Of a stretch of DNA of 64,000 bases, positions 8,354-16,329 are shown piece by piece. A model generated the notes under the pieces. The model did not search any database. It saw only the letters and a program-made list of their open reading frames with translations, and was not told the DNA's origin. Source of the DNA: QHWT01 sp963755695 (GTDB taxonomy: Bacteria; Acidobacteriota; Vicinamibacteria; Vicinamibacterales; 2-12-FULL-66-21). The DNA is taken from contig CAVWLB010000010.1 of assembly GCA_963755695.1 (NCBI GenBank), positions 2,170,001 to 2,234,000 on the forward strand, in the 5' to 3' direction. The first letter of the stretch is position 1. Each line of letters opens with the position of its first letter. Position numbers and translations under genes: made by a program.

Positions 8354-9465
8354 CCACCCGCGAGATCGACGAGAAACAGGACCGCCTCGTCAATGTCATC
8401 GGGGACGCTGGCCTGGGCGGCATCCTTCTCGCCACGCACCACAATATCGCCTGGCTCACCAGCGGCCGCGGCAACCGCGTCGACGCGAGTCGCGAAGCGG
8501 GAACGCAGAGGCTGCTGGTGACGGCCGACGGCCGGCGCTTCGTGCTCGCCAACGCGATCGAGATGCCCCGCCTTCGGAACGAAGTGCTCGCCGGGCTCGA
8601 CTTCGAGCCCGTGGAGTACGCCTGGACCGACGATCAGGATCCGGGGCACGCGATTGCGGCGGCCCGTCAGATCATCGGTGGCACCTCACCGATCGGCGCC
8701 GACTGGCCGCTTCCCGACACGGTTCCCTGCGAAGCCCGCATCGCCCGTGCCCGTGCGTTGCTGACCACCGCGGAACTCGAACGCTATCGCGCGCTCGGAA
8801 GCGATTGCGGGATGGTGGTGGGTGACGTCTGCCGTCGGCTCAGGCCCGGCGAGGACGAGCGGGAGATTGCCGCCACCGTCATGCTCGCGTTGACCGCCGT
8901 CAACGCGCGGGCCATCGTACTGCTCGTCGGCGCCGACGACCGTATCGCCAGGTATCGCCATCCCGTTCCGACCGCGACCCGATGGGAGCGTGCCGTGCTC
9001 GTCGCCGTCTGCGCGGAGCGTGACGGCCTCATTGCCTGCCTCTCCCGTATTGCCCTCACGAGGAAAGCACCGTCCGACCTGGAAGCGCGTACTCGCGCCA
9101 CCGCATCCGTGTTCGGCCGATTGCTCGAGGCCACGCAACCCGGCGCCACCGGGGCGCAGCTCTTCGACGTCGCGGCCGATGCATACCGCGCGGCCGGATT
9201 TCCTGGTGAAGAAAAGCTGCACCACCAGGGAGGCGCGACCGGCTATCGCGCGCGCGAGTGGGTCGCACATCCGCGATCGCAGGAAGTGGTGCAACTGCGC
9301 CAGGCCTTCGCCTGGAACCCGTCAATTACCGGAACCAAAATCGAGGACACCGCGCTGGTGGTCGACGGCAGAGTCGAGTTGATCACGTCCACGCCGGGAT
9401 GGCCGTCAATCGAGATGTCGGTCCAGGGCAGGACGCTGCACGCCGCCGATGTGCTGAGGCTATAG
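8350..9465 (+). CDS. M24-like pita-bread protein lacking most metal ligands
   Basis: A 371-residue protein with an N-terminal creatinase-type domain (residues about 1-125) and a C-terminal pita-bread fold resembling aminopeptidase P or creatinase. Histidines are retained (RYRHPVP; HHQGGATGYRAREW), as is one late glutamate (KIEDTALV). The aspartate pair of the M24 metal site is missing: the matching segment reads VCAERDGLIACLSRIA. The glutamate before the last motif is also replaced (NPSITG). It may be a non-metal enzyme like creatinase, or catalytically dead. The start GTG overlaps the DUF6807 stop by 4 nt, so the two are translated together. Confidence 0.8.
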   Translation: MTTREIDEKQDRLVNVIGDAGLGGILLATHHNIAWLTSGRGNRVDASREAGTQRLLVTADGRRFVLANAIEMPRLRNEVLAGLDFEPVEYAWTDDQDPGHAIAAARQIIGGTSPIGADWPLPDTVPCEARIARARALLTTAELERYRALGSDCGMVVGDVCRRLRPGEDEREIAATVMLALTAVNARAIVLLVGADDRIARYRHPVPTATRWERAVLVAVCAERDGLIACLSRIALTRKAPSDLEARTRATASVFGRLLEATQPGATGAQLFDVAADAYRAAGFPGEEKLHHQGGATGYRAREWVAHPRSQEVVQLRQAFAWNPSITGTKIEDTALVVDGRVELITSTPGWPSIEMSVQGRTLHAADVLRL

Positions 9466-9514
9466 TCCGTTCGGGCTGCGAGATCCACGAGCGGCGAACG
9501 GGCCAGTTCCGGTT

Positions 9515-10240
9515 CTACTGTGTCGTCGGCGGCGGCGCGGCAACGATGCGTTTCAGCGCTTTCTCGACATCCTCCGGCTTGAAGCCGAACGGACCTGCCG
9601 CGCTCTTGTATGCGATCGTGCCGTCGCGATTGATCACGTAAAGGCGGTCCGGCCAGGCGGTATACGCACGTTCGGCACGGTTGTCGGGTTCGTCGATCAG
9701 CGCCGGCAGCTCGATCCCCAACTTGACGACACAGACATTGGCCACGTTGTCACGTTCTGCAGCCGTTTTCGTCGACGCGAACAGGACTCCCTCCGTCCGG
9801 TTGTCCGAGACCTGCCACGCGTCGATGGGGTGCGCCTCCTCGATGTAGACGACGTGAAACGCCACGCGATCGCGATACTCGCGGTAAAGCTTGTTGAGGG
9901 CGGGCACCGCCCGCCGGAATGGCGGTCAAGTGTAGCTGCCGAAGACGAGAACTACCGGTCGCTCTCCCTCGTACGATGAAAGCGCGACCCGCTGGTTACG
10001 ATCCTTGGCCGTGCGCAGGTTGAAGTCCGGAGCGCGTTCCCCTTCGGAGAGCGTTCCCCTCCGCGCCCAGAGCCACATTTTCGATGCGGGGAGCGCCGCC
10101 CACACCACAACCGGCGGCATGTGCTTCATGAATGCGCCGAAACGTTCCGGCGGCTGGAGCATCGCGGCCAGCACGGTGCTGAACAACGCGACGTAGAGGG
10201 CGACGATCAGGACGATCCCGCGGAGCAGCCACCTCTTCAT
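9515..10240 (-). CDS. Deiodinase-like thioredoxin-fold selenoprotein, in-frame TGA at Sec105
   Basis: A membrane-anchored redox protein. An N-terminal hydrophobic helix (WLLRGIVLIVALYVALFSTVLAA) is followed by a redoxin-type domain. The frame from ATG 10240 reads to VVLVFGSYT, meets TGA at 9928-9926, and continues in the same frame with PPFRRAVPALNKLYREYRD through VYIEEAHPIDAW to TAWPDRLYVINRDGTIAYK, ending at 9515. The motif FGSYT-U-PPF matches the iodothyronine deiodinase active site (FGSCT-U-PPF), where the TGA position is selenocysteine. Full length is 241 residues with Sec105. A hairpin with a GGT loop starts 11 nt after the TGA. Read as two genes, the downstream half lacks a credible start. 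Substrate is unknown; reductive dehalogenation or peroxide reduction are options. Confidence 0.88.
9899..9928 (-). promoter_or_regulatory. Candidate bacterial SECIS hairpin after the in-frame TGA
   Basis: Reading the minus strand, TGA (9928-9926) is followed by 10 nt, then a perfect 7-bp stem GGCGGGC (9915-9909), loop GGT (9908-9906) and GCCCGCC (9905-9899). The first loop G is 18 nt after the TGA. Bacterial SECIS elements carry an apical loop with G in the first positions about 16-37 nt downstream, so spacing and loop agree. An alternative pairing of CCGCC (9925-9921) with GGCGG (9915-9911) exists. Confidence 0.7.
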
Positions 10241-10268
10241 AAAGCAGATAGCTGTATTCTAGCCCACG

Positions 10269-10640
10269 TCAATCACGGAGCTGCTGACGATTCATGTAGC
10301 GCATCGTCAGCGCCGGCAGGTCCTCCCGCGAACTGCAGAAGCGGCGATCGAGCAGGCTCAACCGAGACGGAGAAGCCGTCGGCGCGAGAGCCGCCGACAA
10401 CATGCTGGCGGTTTGGGTGGCGCCGACGGTGGTGAGCGCGCGCAAGGCGGACTCCGCGTGGCGGCGTCCTTTGTGCGCCATATACTGCGCGAAGCCGCGT
10501 CTGTTCACGTTGGTCTGGAGCTCACCGATCAGCAGGACGAGGCGATCGTCTGCTGCGATCCGCGGCTTGTGGCCGGCCGCGTAGGCCTTGTCTCCGACCG
10601 ACAGAACGCGCGCGTAGAACGCGTGGTGCAGTGCATCCAA
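10269..10640 (-). CDS. DUF4375-like small protein
   Basis: A 123-residue soluble protein. The segment LIGELQTNVNRRGFAQYMAHKGRRHAESALRALTTVGATQTASML matches the helical DUF4375 pattern (E..N.GF.Q.. then ALR.IGA...A.LL). No catalytic residues are known for the family. A purine-rich ribosome site (GAGGAAAGGA) precedes the ATG. It lies between the VOC gene (50 nt upstream) and the candidate selenoprotein (28 nt downstream), all on the minus strand, so cotranscription is possible. Confidence 0.65.
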   Translation of the reverse strand: MDALHHAFYARVLSVGDKAYAAGHKPRIAADDRLVLLIGELQTNVNRRGFAQYMAHKGRRHAESALRALTTVGATQTASMLSAALAPTASPSRLSLLDRRFCSSREDLPALTMRYMNRQQLRD

Positions 10641-10690
10641 AGGTTGTTGTTCCTTTCCTCGCGGCGCGCGACCTGAACTCCCTGGCCAGG

Positions 10691-11089
10691 TCAGGATTGA
10701 TCACGCTCGGCAAACGTAATGACGTATCCGTCGGGATCCTGAAACGCGAACTCGGTGACGCCGTACCACTTCTTCTCGAGCGGCATGACGATGTCGACCC
10801 GCGGCTTGAGCGACTCGTGCACCCGCGGGATGTCCACCACCTCGATGAACAGCGTGAGCGTGCCGCCGATCGATCGGCCTTCGAAGGCCGGATACTCGGC
10901 GATGGCCGGCTCGGGCGCGTTCAGAAAAATCTCCACCGGTCCGGACTGAAGTGACGCGAACACGTATGGCGAGGCGTCCGGCACCGTAGCCGTCACCTGG
11001 AAGCCAAGCACATCGCGATAGAACGTAAGGCTGCGCTCGACATTCGAAACCACGAGATTGGGAGTGAGTTTCTTGAGTTCGTGAGGCAT
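10691..11089 (-). CDS. VOC (glyoxalase/bleomycin-resistance fold) family protein
   Basis: A 132-residue cytoplasmic protein with paired beta-alpha-beta-beta-beta modules. It starts LTPNLVVSNVERSLTFYRDVLGFQV, the standard VOC first module, and ends WYGVTEFAFQDPDGYVITFAE, the standard second module with a terminal metal glutamate. Substrate is not predictable. It heads a possible minus-strand run with the DUF4375 gene and the deiodinase-like protein. Confidence 0.9.
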   Translation of the reverse strand: MPHELKKLTPNLVVSNVERSLTFYRDVLGFQVTATVPDASPYVFASLQSGPVEIFLNAPEPAIAEYPAFEGRSIGGTLTLFIEVVDIPRVHESLKPRVDIVMPLEKKWYGVTEFAFQDPDGYVITFAERDQS

Positions 11090-11219
11090 CGCACACCGAT
11101 CCTGTGTGCTCGCTGATGCCTACGTCCACGAACTCGGCGAGAACGAGCCGCAGGTAGGGGCCCCTTCCGTGCTCCAGGCCCCGCTAGGTACGGGCGGGAG
11201 AATATCACAGAACGAGAAC

Positions 11220-11244
11220 GCCGGGTCTGAAGACCCGGCCTACA
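11220..11244. repeat. Interspersed hairpin: 9-bp arms, GA centre, CTACA flank
   Basis: Arms GCCGGGTCT (11220-11228) and AGACCCGGC (11231-11239) enclose GA and are followed by CTACA. The same design with different outer arm bases occurs at 51796-51820 and, inverted, at 51757-51782. It lies in the 181-bp gap between the VOC gene and the end of the cytochrome/propeller gene. It is not followed by a T run, so it is not a classical terminator. Confidence 0.65.
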
Positions 11245-11270
11245 GCCGCCCTCACCATGGCGCCGGGCGT

Positions 11271-13430
11271 CTACCGTGCCAGCGGATCCGGGCGCATCTG
11301 GAAATGGATCACTTTGCTCGTGGTGCCCTTCCCCGTTTCCATGTGGAACGGCGCGCGCGTGCTGATCGTCGACCAGAGACCACGTCCCTTCCATCCCCCT
11401 TTCGGATCGTCGATCCGGCCGTCCATCCATTTCGTGTAATAACCGGTCGGATACGGCACCCGCAGCACGACCAACTTGCCGTCCTTCAGGACCAGCAGAC
11501 CTTCCGACTCGTTGCCCGTATTGATCGGCGTATTCGCTCCCAGGCCCAGCGTGTCGAACTGATCGACCCAGGTGTAGTAACTCGACTCGGCGCTGCCCGG
11601 ATCGCTGACGCCTTTCATCTGCGGTAGCGGCTCCGGATACAACGTCCAGCCCTCGGGGCACTGCTTTCCGGTGGCTGCCGGACCATTCAACGGTCCCTTG
11701 CACTTCCGCCGATCGAAGCTGGCCATATGACCGCTTGCGAGCGCGACCCACGCAACGCCGTTGCGATCGACGTCCATCCCACGAGGCGAATAGGCATGCT
11801 TGTCGACCGGCGGCTCGTAGACTTCCGCCAGCGCGGTCGCAGGAGGATTGGTTCCGGGACTGAGACGAATGATCGCACCGGGATAGCCGAGCACCGAACC
11901 CCAGACAGAGCCGTCGGGAGCAGGCGACACCGCATAGAAACCGGCAAGGTAGCGCTTGTCCTTCGTGGGATCGACGGGTTGGTCCGCCTCGACATATTCG
12001 TCGCGCTTGCCGTTGCCGTTGGTGTCCATGATGAGCGCGGTCCACCCCTGCGATTTCACTTCGTCGCCGGTTTCATCGAACATCTTCCGGTTCAGCCACC
12101 CGACGACGCCGTTCCCGCCACTGGTCCAGAGCGTGTTATTCGCGTCTTCGGCGAACATCAGGTGGTGGGTACCGAAACACGTACTGATGTGCGTGAGCTT
12201 CTGCGTCTTCGGATCGTAGACGGCCAGATGCCGGCTGGCGCGTTGAAGTGGCGTCAGCTTCGCCGACGGATGATCCGATCCTTCCTGGCAGAACGCCGGA
12301 TTGTCCGGCGGCCGCACCGCCGAGGTGATCCACACCCGACCCTTCTCATCGAACATCGGGTTGTGCACGTTGTTGCGGCTCGTCCAGATGACCTCCTTGT
12401 CGAAGTACGCCGACGGCTGCAGCATGACTGGCGTCGATGCAGGCTGAGTCGCCTCGTCGCGCACCGTCAACTTCACCTGGCTGATCGTGTTGTGTACGGG
12501 ATCGAGGACCGGTAGATAATCGGCACTCAATTCGAGGGCGCCATAGATCAGCCCGTTGGGATTGAGCGTCGGGTTTCTCCGATCGGTCGAGACTTCGTCG
12601 TGGAGGTAGGCTTTCGGATCCGCCCAATCCCATTCGGTGATCACCACATTGCGCTCGATCCCCTGTGGACGTGGCGGTGCCGGCGGCACCTCGCCTGCCT
12701 TGATGCGATCCGTCCAGTCGGCAAACACCGCGAGCGTGCGCTTCGCGCCGAGATTGTTCAGCGCCCGCATCATGTCCGCGCCGGCCTGGCCGGATTGAAT
12801 CCGTCGCAGCCACCCGTCCGACGAGGAATCGAACACTCCCAGGCTGCTCGGAATCTCGCGAGTACCCATCGTGCCAAGGGCATGACAGGACAGGCAGCCG
12901 CCCGACTTCGCGAGCCGGAGCCACTCGGCCTGCGTCTTGAGTCCGGGCGCGATGCCGTTTCCCTCGGGACCCGTTCCTGGAAATTCGCTCGCCGCCGGCG
13001 GGTTGAGCAGCGAGAACCAGTAGCCTGCCGGATAGTACTTTGCCGCGGCGCGTGCATCCGGCGCGACGACGGCGCGGAGGTTCACCGTCTGGCCTGGGCT
13101 GGCGTGTGCCTTGGCGGAATCGACCAGTCCGTATCCTCGCGCCCAGACGGTGTAGGTCGCCTTCGGTAAATCGGGAATCAGGTAACGGCCGCCATCGTCG
13201 GTCACGACGATTCGTACGAAGCGCGTTGGAAGATCCGTCGTCTCGGCAATCACCCACACGCCTGCTTCGGGGCCTCGAGGCCCGGTCACCACGCCCCCGA
13301 TATCGTCGGGATCGACGCGAACCGCCTGCCCCGTTTCCTGGCGACCGTTCGTGCTGACCGTTGCGGCGGCCGCTGCGAATCCCAAGGCCACCGTTACCGC
13401 CCACAGCATGTTCGTGGTTTTCATGCGCAT
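11271..13430 (-). CDS. Secreted carboxypeptidase-regulatory / cytochrome c / beta-propeller fusion protein
   Basis: A 719-residue exported protein. A signal peptide (residues about 1-25) is followed by a carboxypeptidase-regulatory-like Ig domain (about 40-120: DPDDIGGVVTGPRGPEAGVWV). A mono-haem cytochrome c motif C179-L-S-C-H183 comes next, and then a long repeat region (about 330-719) with VWITSAV, LWTSGGNGVVGW, VAWVALASGHMASF and similar blades, resembling virginiamycin B lyase or NHL propellers. It could be an extracellular redox enzyme passing electrons through its own haem. The substrate is unknown. The upstream cupin gene ends 4 nt before its ATG, so the two form an operon. Confidence 0.85.
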   Translation of the reverse strand: MRMKTTNMLWAVTVALGFAAAAATVSTNGRQETGQAVRVDPDDIGGVVTGPRGPEAGVWVIAETTDLPTRFVRIVVTDDGGRYLIPDLPKATYTVWARGYGLVDSAKAHASPGQTVNLRAVVAPDARAAAKYYPAGYWFSLLNPPAASEFPGTGPEGNGIAPGLKTQAEWLRLAKSGGCLSCHALGTMGTREIPSSLGVFDSSSDGWLRRIQSGQAGADMMRALNNLGAKRTLAVFADWTDRIKAGEVPPAPPRPQGIERNVVITEWDWADPKAYLHDEVSTDRRNPTLNPNGLIYGALELSADYLPVLDPVHNTISQVKLTVRDEATQPASTPVMLQPSAYFDKEVIWTSRNNVHNPMFDEKGRVWITSAVRPPDNPAFCQEGSDHPSAKLTPLQRASRHLAVYDPKTQKLTHISTCFGTHHLMFAEDANNTLWTSGGNGVVGWLNRKMFDETGDEVKSQGWTALIMDTNGNGKRDEYVEADQPVDPTKDKRYLAGFYAVSPAPDGSVWGSVLGYPGAIIRLSPGTNPPATALAEVYEPPVDKHAYSPRGMDVDRNGVAWVALASGHMASFDRRKCKGPLNGPAATGKQCPEGWTLYPEPLPQMKGVSDPGSAESSYYTWVDQFDTLGLGANTPINTGNESEGLLVLKDGKLVVLRVPYPTGYYTKWMDGRIDDPKGGWKGRGLWSTISTRAPFHMETGKGTTSKVIHFQMRPDPLAR

Positions 13431-13434
13431 CCCC

Positions 13435-13983
13435 CTACCTGCTCGGCATGCTGGCCGCGTTCTTCTTTAACATGCCCGGAGAATTCCACTTGATCACGTG
13501 ATATGTCGCCGGCCCGTCGCCGACGTTCCTGATGCTGTGCATCTGATTGGCCGCCTGAAAGATCACCGAACCCGGTCCCACGCGGCGGATCGTTCCGTTC
13601 ACGAGCGACTCGACGGTCCCCTCCTTGACGATCACGATCTCCTCGTCGGGATGCTTGTGCGGCGGGTGCGGGGTCTCGCCGGGATTGAGCGTGGTGATGT
13701 GACATTCGAGCTCGTCGAGGGTCGCGGTTGGCGCCTGACACACCTTCCGGCTCTCGCCGACCTTGGTCTTCTGGACCGGCAGCGACCTCCAGTCGAAAAC
13801 GGACGAGCCCATGACCTCGCTCGACGAGTGGCCATTGGCGGCGGCCGGCGGACCGACGCTGGTTGGCGGAAAGTTCCGGGGCAACGGCGTGTCTCCCGGC
13901 GTCGGCTGTTGCGGATTGGCGCTCACTACCCGCGAGCACAGTGTGGCCAGACAGGTCGCGAGCACGTTTCTGCGGGTCAGCAT
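13435..13983 (-). CDS. Exported cupin-domain protein with twin-arginine-like leader
   Basis: A 182-residue protein. The start at 13983 gives a leader MLTRRNVLATCLATLCSR with paired arginines before a hydrophobic stretch, so Tat export is plausible; longer readings upstream look non-coding. The cupin core has PGETPHPPHKHPDEEIVIVK (metal ligands H, H, E) and PGSVIFQAANQMHSIRN (final H). It sits 4 nt upstream of the cytochrome/propeller gene. It may bind a metal or sugar; activity is unknown. Confidence 0.85.
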   Translation of the reverse strand: MLTRRNVLATCLATLCSRVVSANPQQPTPGDTPLPRNFPPTSVGPPAAANGHSSSEVMGSSVFDWRSLPVQKTKVGESRKVCQAPTATLDELECHITTLNPGETPHPPHKHPDEEIVIVKEGTVESLVNGTIRRVGPGSVIFQAANQMHSIRNVGDGPATYHVIKWNSPGMLKKNAASMPSR

Positions 13984-14012
13984 CGATCCTCCTGGGCGTT
14001 CCCACGCCTTTG

Positions 14013-14828
14013 CTACGACGTCGCGCCTCGATGAACCAGAAGCACGGGCAGCACCAGCGCGGCCGACGCAAGAATCACCGCGAACCAATACACGGCAACC
14101 ACGACAGCGCTACGGCGCAGCGCTTGACCGATCGTTCCCCCATAGGCCGTGCGGAACGCCAGCACAACGTATGCGAGCCCATACAGCACCGCAAGCGGCC
14201 CGACCATGCGCGGCACGATCGGCCATGGCGCAGCGCGCGCCGCGACCGACACGGCGCCCGCCGCAAACCACACGGCGTGCACGTGCAGCGCGAAGTAAAG
14301 GTGCTGCGGGTAGCGCAGCGCCGAGCTTCGAGACGCGCGATTCACCAGCCAGGCGAACAAGGGCACCAGAAGGAACATCACGCGCGGCGCCCAGTGCGAC
14401 CAGGTATGTCGCAGCACGTCCTGGAATTCCTGCTCGTTCTGAAACCCCAGCCGCCGAAATGCTTGTTCAGTTTCGGCGTCGGTCCCGGCGCGGTTGACCG
14501 TCACGAGTATGCCCGCATCGGAAGGGACCGAGGCCAGCGCAAAATACACGAGGCTGAAGATCAGATACAGGCGGATCGGCGAGATCCACCGTGCGCGGCG
14601 TCCTTCGAACTGCTCTCGCGTAAGCAAGCCCGGCGAAAGAAACAGGGTGCGGACGGATCGAAAGATCTTGCCGTCCACGTGCAGCATCTCGTGGACGAAG
14701 TCGTGCAGGAAATCGTGAAGGCCCGGGTTGAGCGGCAGCGCCTTCTGGCCACACACCGCGCAATATGCTCCCGAGAGCGGCGCCGAGCAGTTGTAGCAGA
14801 CGTCCGAAGCTGGGGGTGCGTGACTCAT
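14013..14828 (-). CDS. DUF3667 family membrane protein with N-terminal zinc ribbon
   Basis: A 271-residue integral membrane protein. The N-terminus carries a four-cysteine ribbon (CYNCSAPLSGAYCAVCGQK), then an amphipathic segment (LHDFLHDFVHEMLHVDGKI) and about five hydrophobic helices (LYLIFSLVYFALASV; VMFLLVPLFAWLV; AVWFAAGAVSVAA; MVGPLAVLYGLAYVVLAF; VAVYWFAVILASAALVLPVLL). This is the usual DUF3667 layout. Function is unknown. Its start codon (14828-14826) overlaps on the opposite strand the first possible start of the acyl-CoA synthetase gene. Confidence 0.85.
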   Translation of the reverse strand: MSHAPPASDVCYNCSAPLSGAYCAVCGQKALPLNPGLHDFLHDFVHEMLHVDGKIFRSVRTLFLSPGLLTREQFEGRRARWISPIRLYLIFSLVYFALASVPSDAGILVTVNRAGTDAETEQAFRRLGFQNEQEFQDVLRHTWSHWAPRVMFLLVPLFAWLVNRASRSSALRYPQHLYFALHVHAVWFAAGAVSVAARAAPWPIVPRMVGPLAVLYGLAYVVLAFRTAYGGTIGQALRRSAVVVAVYWFAVILASAALVLPVLLVHRGATS

Positions 14829-14859
14829 GCTCTCGGCGGATAATACAACCTCTCTGCCG

Positions 14860-16329
14860 ATGCCTGCAGCTGACCGTACCGCCGTTATTGCCGCCGACGG
14901 CATCTTCACCTACCAGGACCTCGAAGAAGCGACGAGCCGCGTGGCGGCCGCTTTGTGTAACGGCCGATGCGATCTCCACGAGGCGCGCGTCGCGTTTCTC
15001 GTCGCACCAGGTTTTGCTCACGTGGCCGTCGCTCACGGTATCTGGCGCGCCGGCGGCGTTGCCGTTCCGCTCGCGGTATCCGATCCGACCTCGGAGCTCG
15101 ACTACGTCGTTCGAGACGCGCAGGCATCGATTGTCGTGACCGATCCGTCACGTGCTGAAACGCTGGAGCCGGTCGCGCGTGCAACCGGGGCGCACCTCGC
15201 TCCAACGACAGCGCTTCTCGCACCGTCGGCCGCTGAGCCGCCCGCTTTGCCTCCGATGACACTCGCTCGCCGAGCGCTGATCGTCTATACCAGCGGGACC
15301 ACCGGCAAGCCGAAGGGTGTCGTGACCACGCACGGCAACCTCACCGCGCAGATCACCGCATTGATCGACGCGTGGGAGTGGACTGGCGCCGATCACACGC
15401 TGCTCGTCCTCCCACTCCATCACGTCCATGGCATCGTCAATGTGGTGGGCTGCGCGCTGTCGGCTGGTGCGACGTGCGAGATGCTTCCCGCGTTCGACGC
15501 GGAAGCCACGTGGGCGCGCCTGGCGTCAGGGGAGATCTCGGTGTTCACTGCCGTGCCGACCATTTATCACCGTCTCATTGCCTCGTGGGAGAAAGCCTCG
15601 CCAGCGGTTCAACGAGCGCGGTCGGAAGGTTGTCGTCGTGCGCGATTGATGATGTCCGGATCGGCGGCGCTGCCACAGCAGACTCTCGAACGCTGGCGCG
15701 AGATCACCGGCCATACGCTGCTGGAGCGCTACGGCATGACCGAGATCGGCATGGCGTTGTCCAATCCACTGCACGGCGCCAGGCGGCCCGGCACTGTCGG
15801 CTCACCGCTCCCGGGCGTCAAGGCCCGGATCGTTGACGACAGTGGGAACACCGTCGACGAGGGGACGTCCGGCGAGCTCGAGGTTCGCGGTGACGGCGTG
15901 TTTCTCGAGTATTGGCGACGCCCGGAAGAGACACGCTGCGCGTTTCGTGAAGGCTGGTTCCGTACCGGCGACATTGCCGTGGTCGAGCACGGCGCTTATC
16001 GCCTTCTCGGACGCATCAGCGTCGACATCATCAAGACCGGCGGCTACAAGGTGTCGGCGCTCGAAGTCGAAGAAGTCATCCGCGCGCATCCGGCGGTATC
16101 CGATTGCGCCGTCATCGGCATCGTTGATCCTGAATGGGGGGAGCGGGTGTCGGTGGCGGTGGAGTTGCGCGCGCACGCGGCTCTCTCCCTCGACGACCTT
16201 CAGTCGTGGACGAAGCCCCGGCTCGCCCCATACAAGATCCCCCGAGAACTCCACTGCATGCGGTCGCTGCCGCGCAACGCCATGGGCAAGGTCGTAAAGC
16301 CGGAGCTTGCAAAGCTGCTGGCACGATGA
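14860..16329 (+). CDS. matB: Malonyl-CoA synthetase-like AMP-forming acid-CoA ligase
   Basis: An ATP-dependent acyl-CoA synthetase of the ANL superfamily. Core motifs are IVYTSGTTGKPKGVV (P-loop), YGMTEIGMALSNP, FRTGDIA, RISVDIIKTGGYKVS and the C-terminal lysine in RNAMGKVVK. Length (489 residues from ATG 14860, or 500 from ATG 14827) fits MatB/ACSF3. Malonate specificity is inferred mainly from the overlapping MatC-like carrier gene. I prefer 14860, because 14827 overlaps the start of the divergent gene and a TAATAC -10-like box at 14841-14846 would place transcription start only a few bases before 14860. Other short dicarboxylates or acyl acids are possible substrates. Confidence 0.85.
   Translation: MPAADRTAVIAADGIFTYQDLEEATSRVAAALCNGRCDLHEARVAFLVAPGFAHVAVAHGIWRAGGVAVPLAVSDPTSELDYVVRDAQASIVVTDPSRAETLEPVARATGAHLAPTTALLAPSAAEPPALPPMTLARRALIVYTSGTTGKPKGVVTTHGNLTAQITALIDAWEWTGADHTLLVLPLHHVHGIVNVVGCALSAGATCEMLPAFDAEATWARLASGEISVFTAVPTIYHRLIASWEKASPAVQRARSEGCRRARLMMSGSAALPQQTLERWREITGHTLLERYGMTEIGMALSNPLHGARRPGTVGSPLPGVKARIVDDSGNTVDEGTSGELEVRGDGVFLEYWRRPEETRCAFREGWFRTGDIAVVEHGAYRLLGRISVDIIKTGGYKVSALEVEEVIRAHPAVSDCAVIGIVDPEWGERVSVAVELRAHAALSLDDLQSWTKPRLAPYKIPRELHCMRSLPRNAMGKVVKPELAKLLAR

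Noticed and set aside
9926..10240. Two separate genes (a 104-residue membrane protein and a 130-residue redoxin)
   Set aside because: The second half would begin at GTG inside the active-site region without a ribosome site, and the split falls exactly on the deiodinase Sec position.
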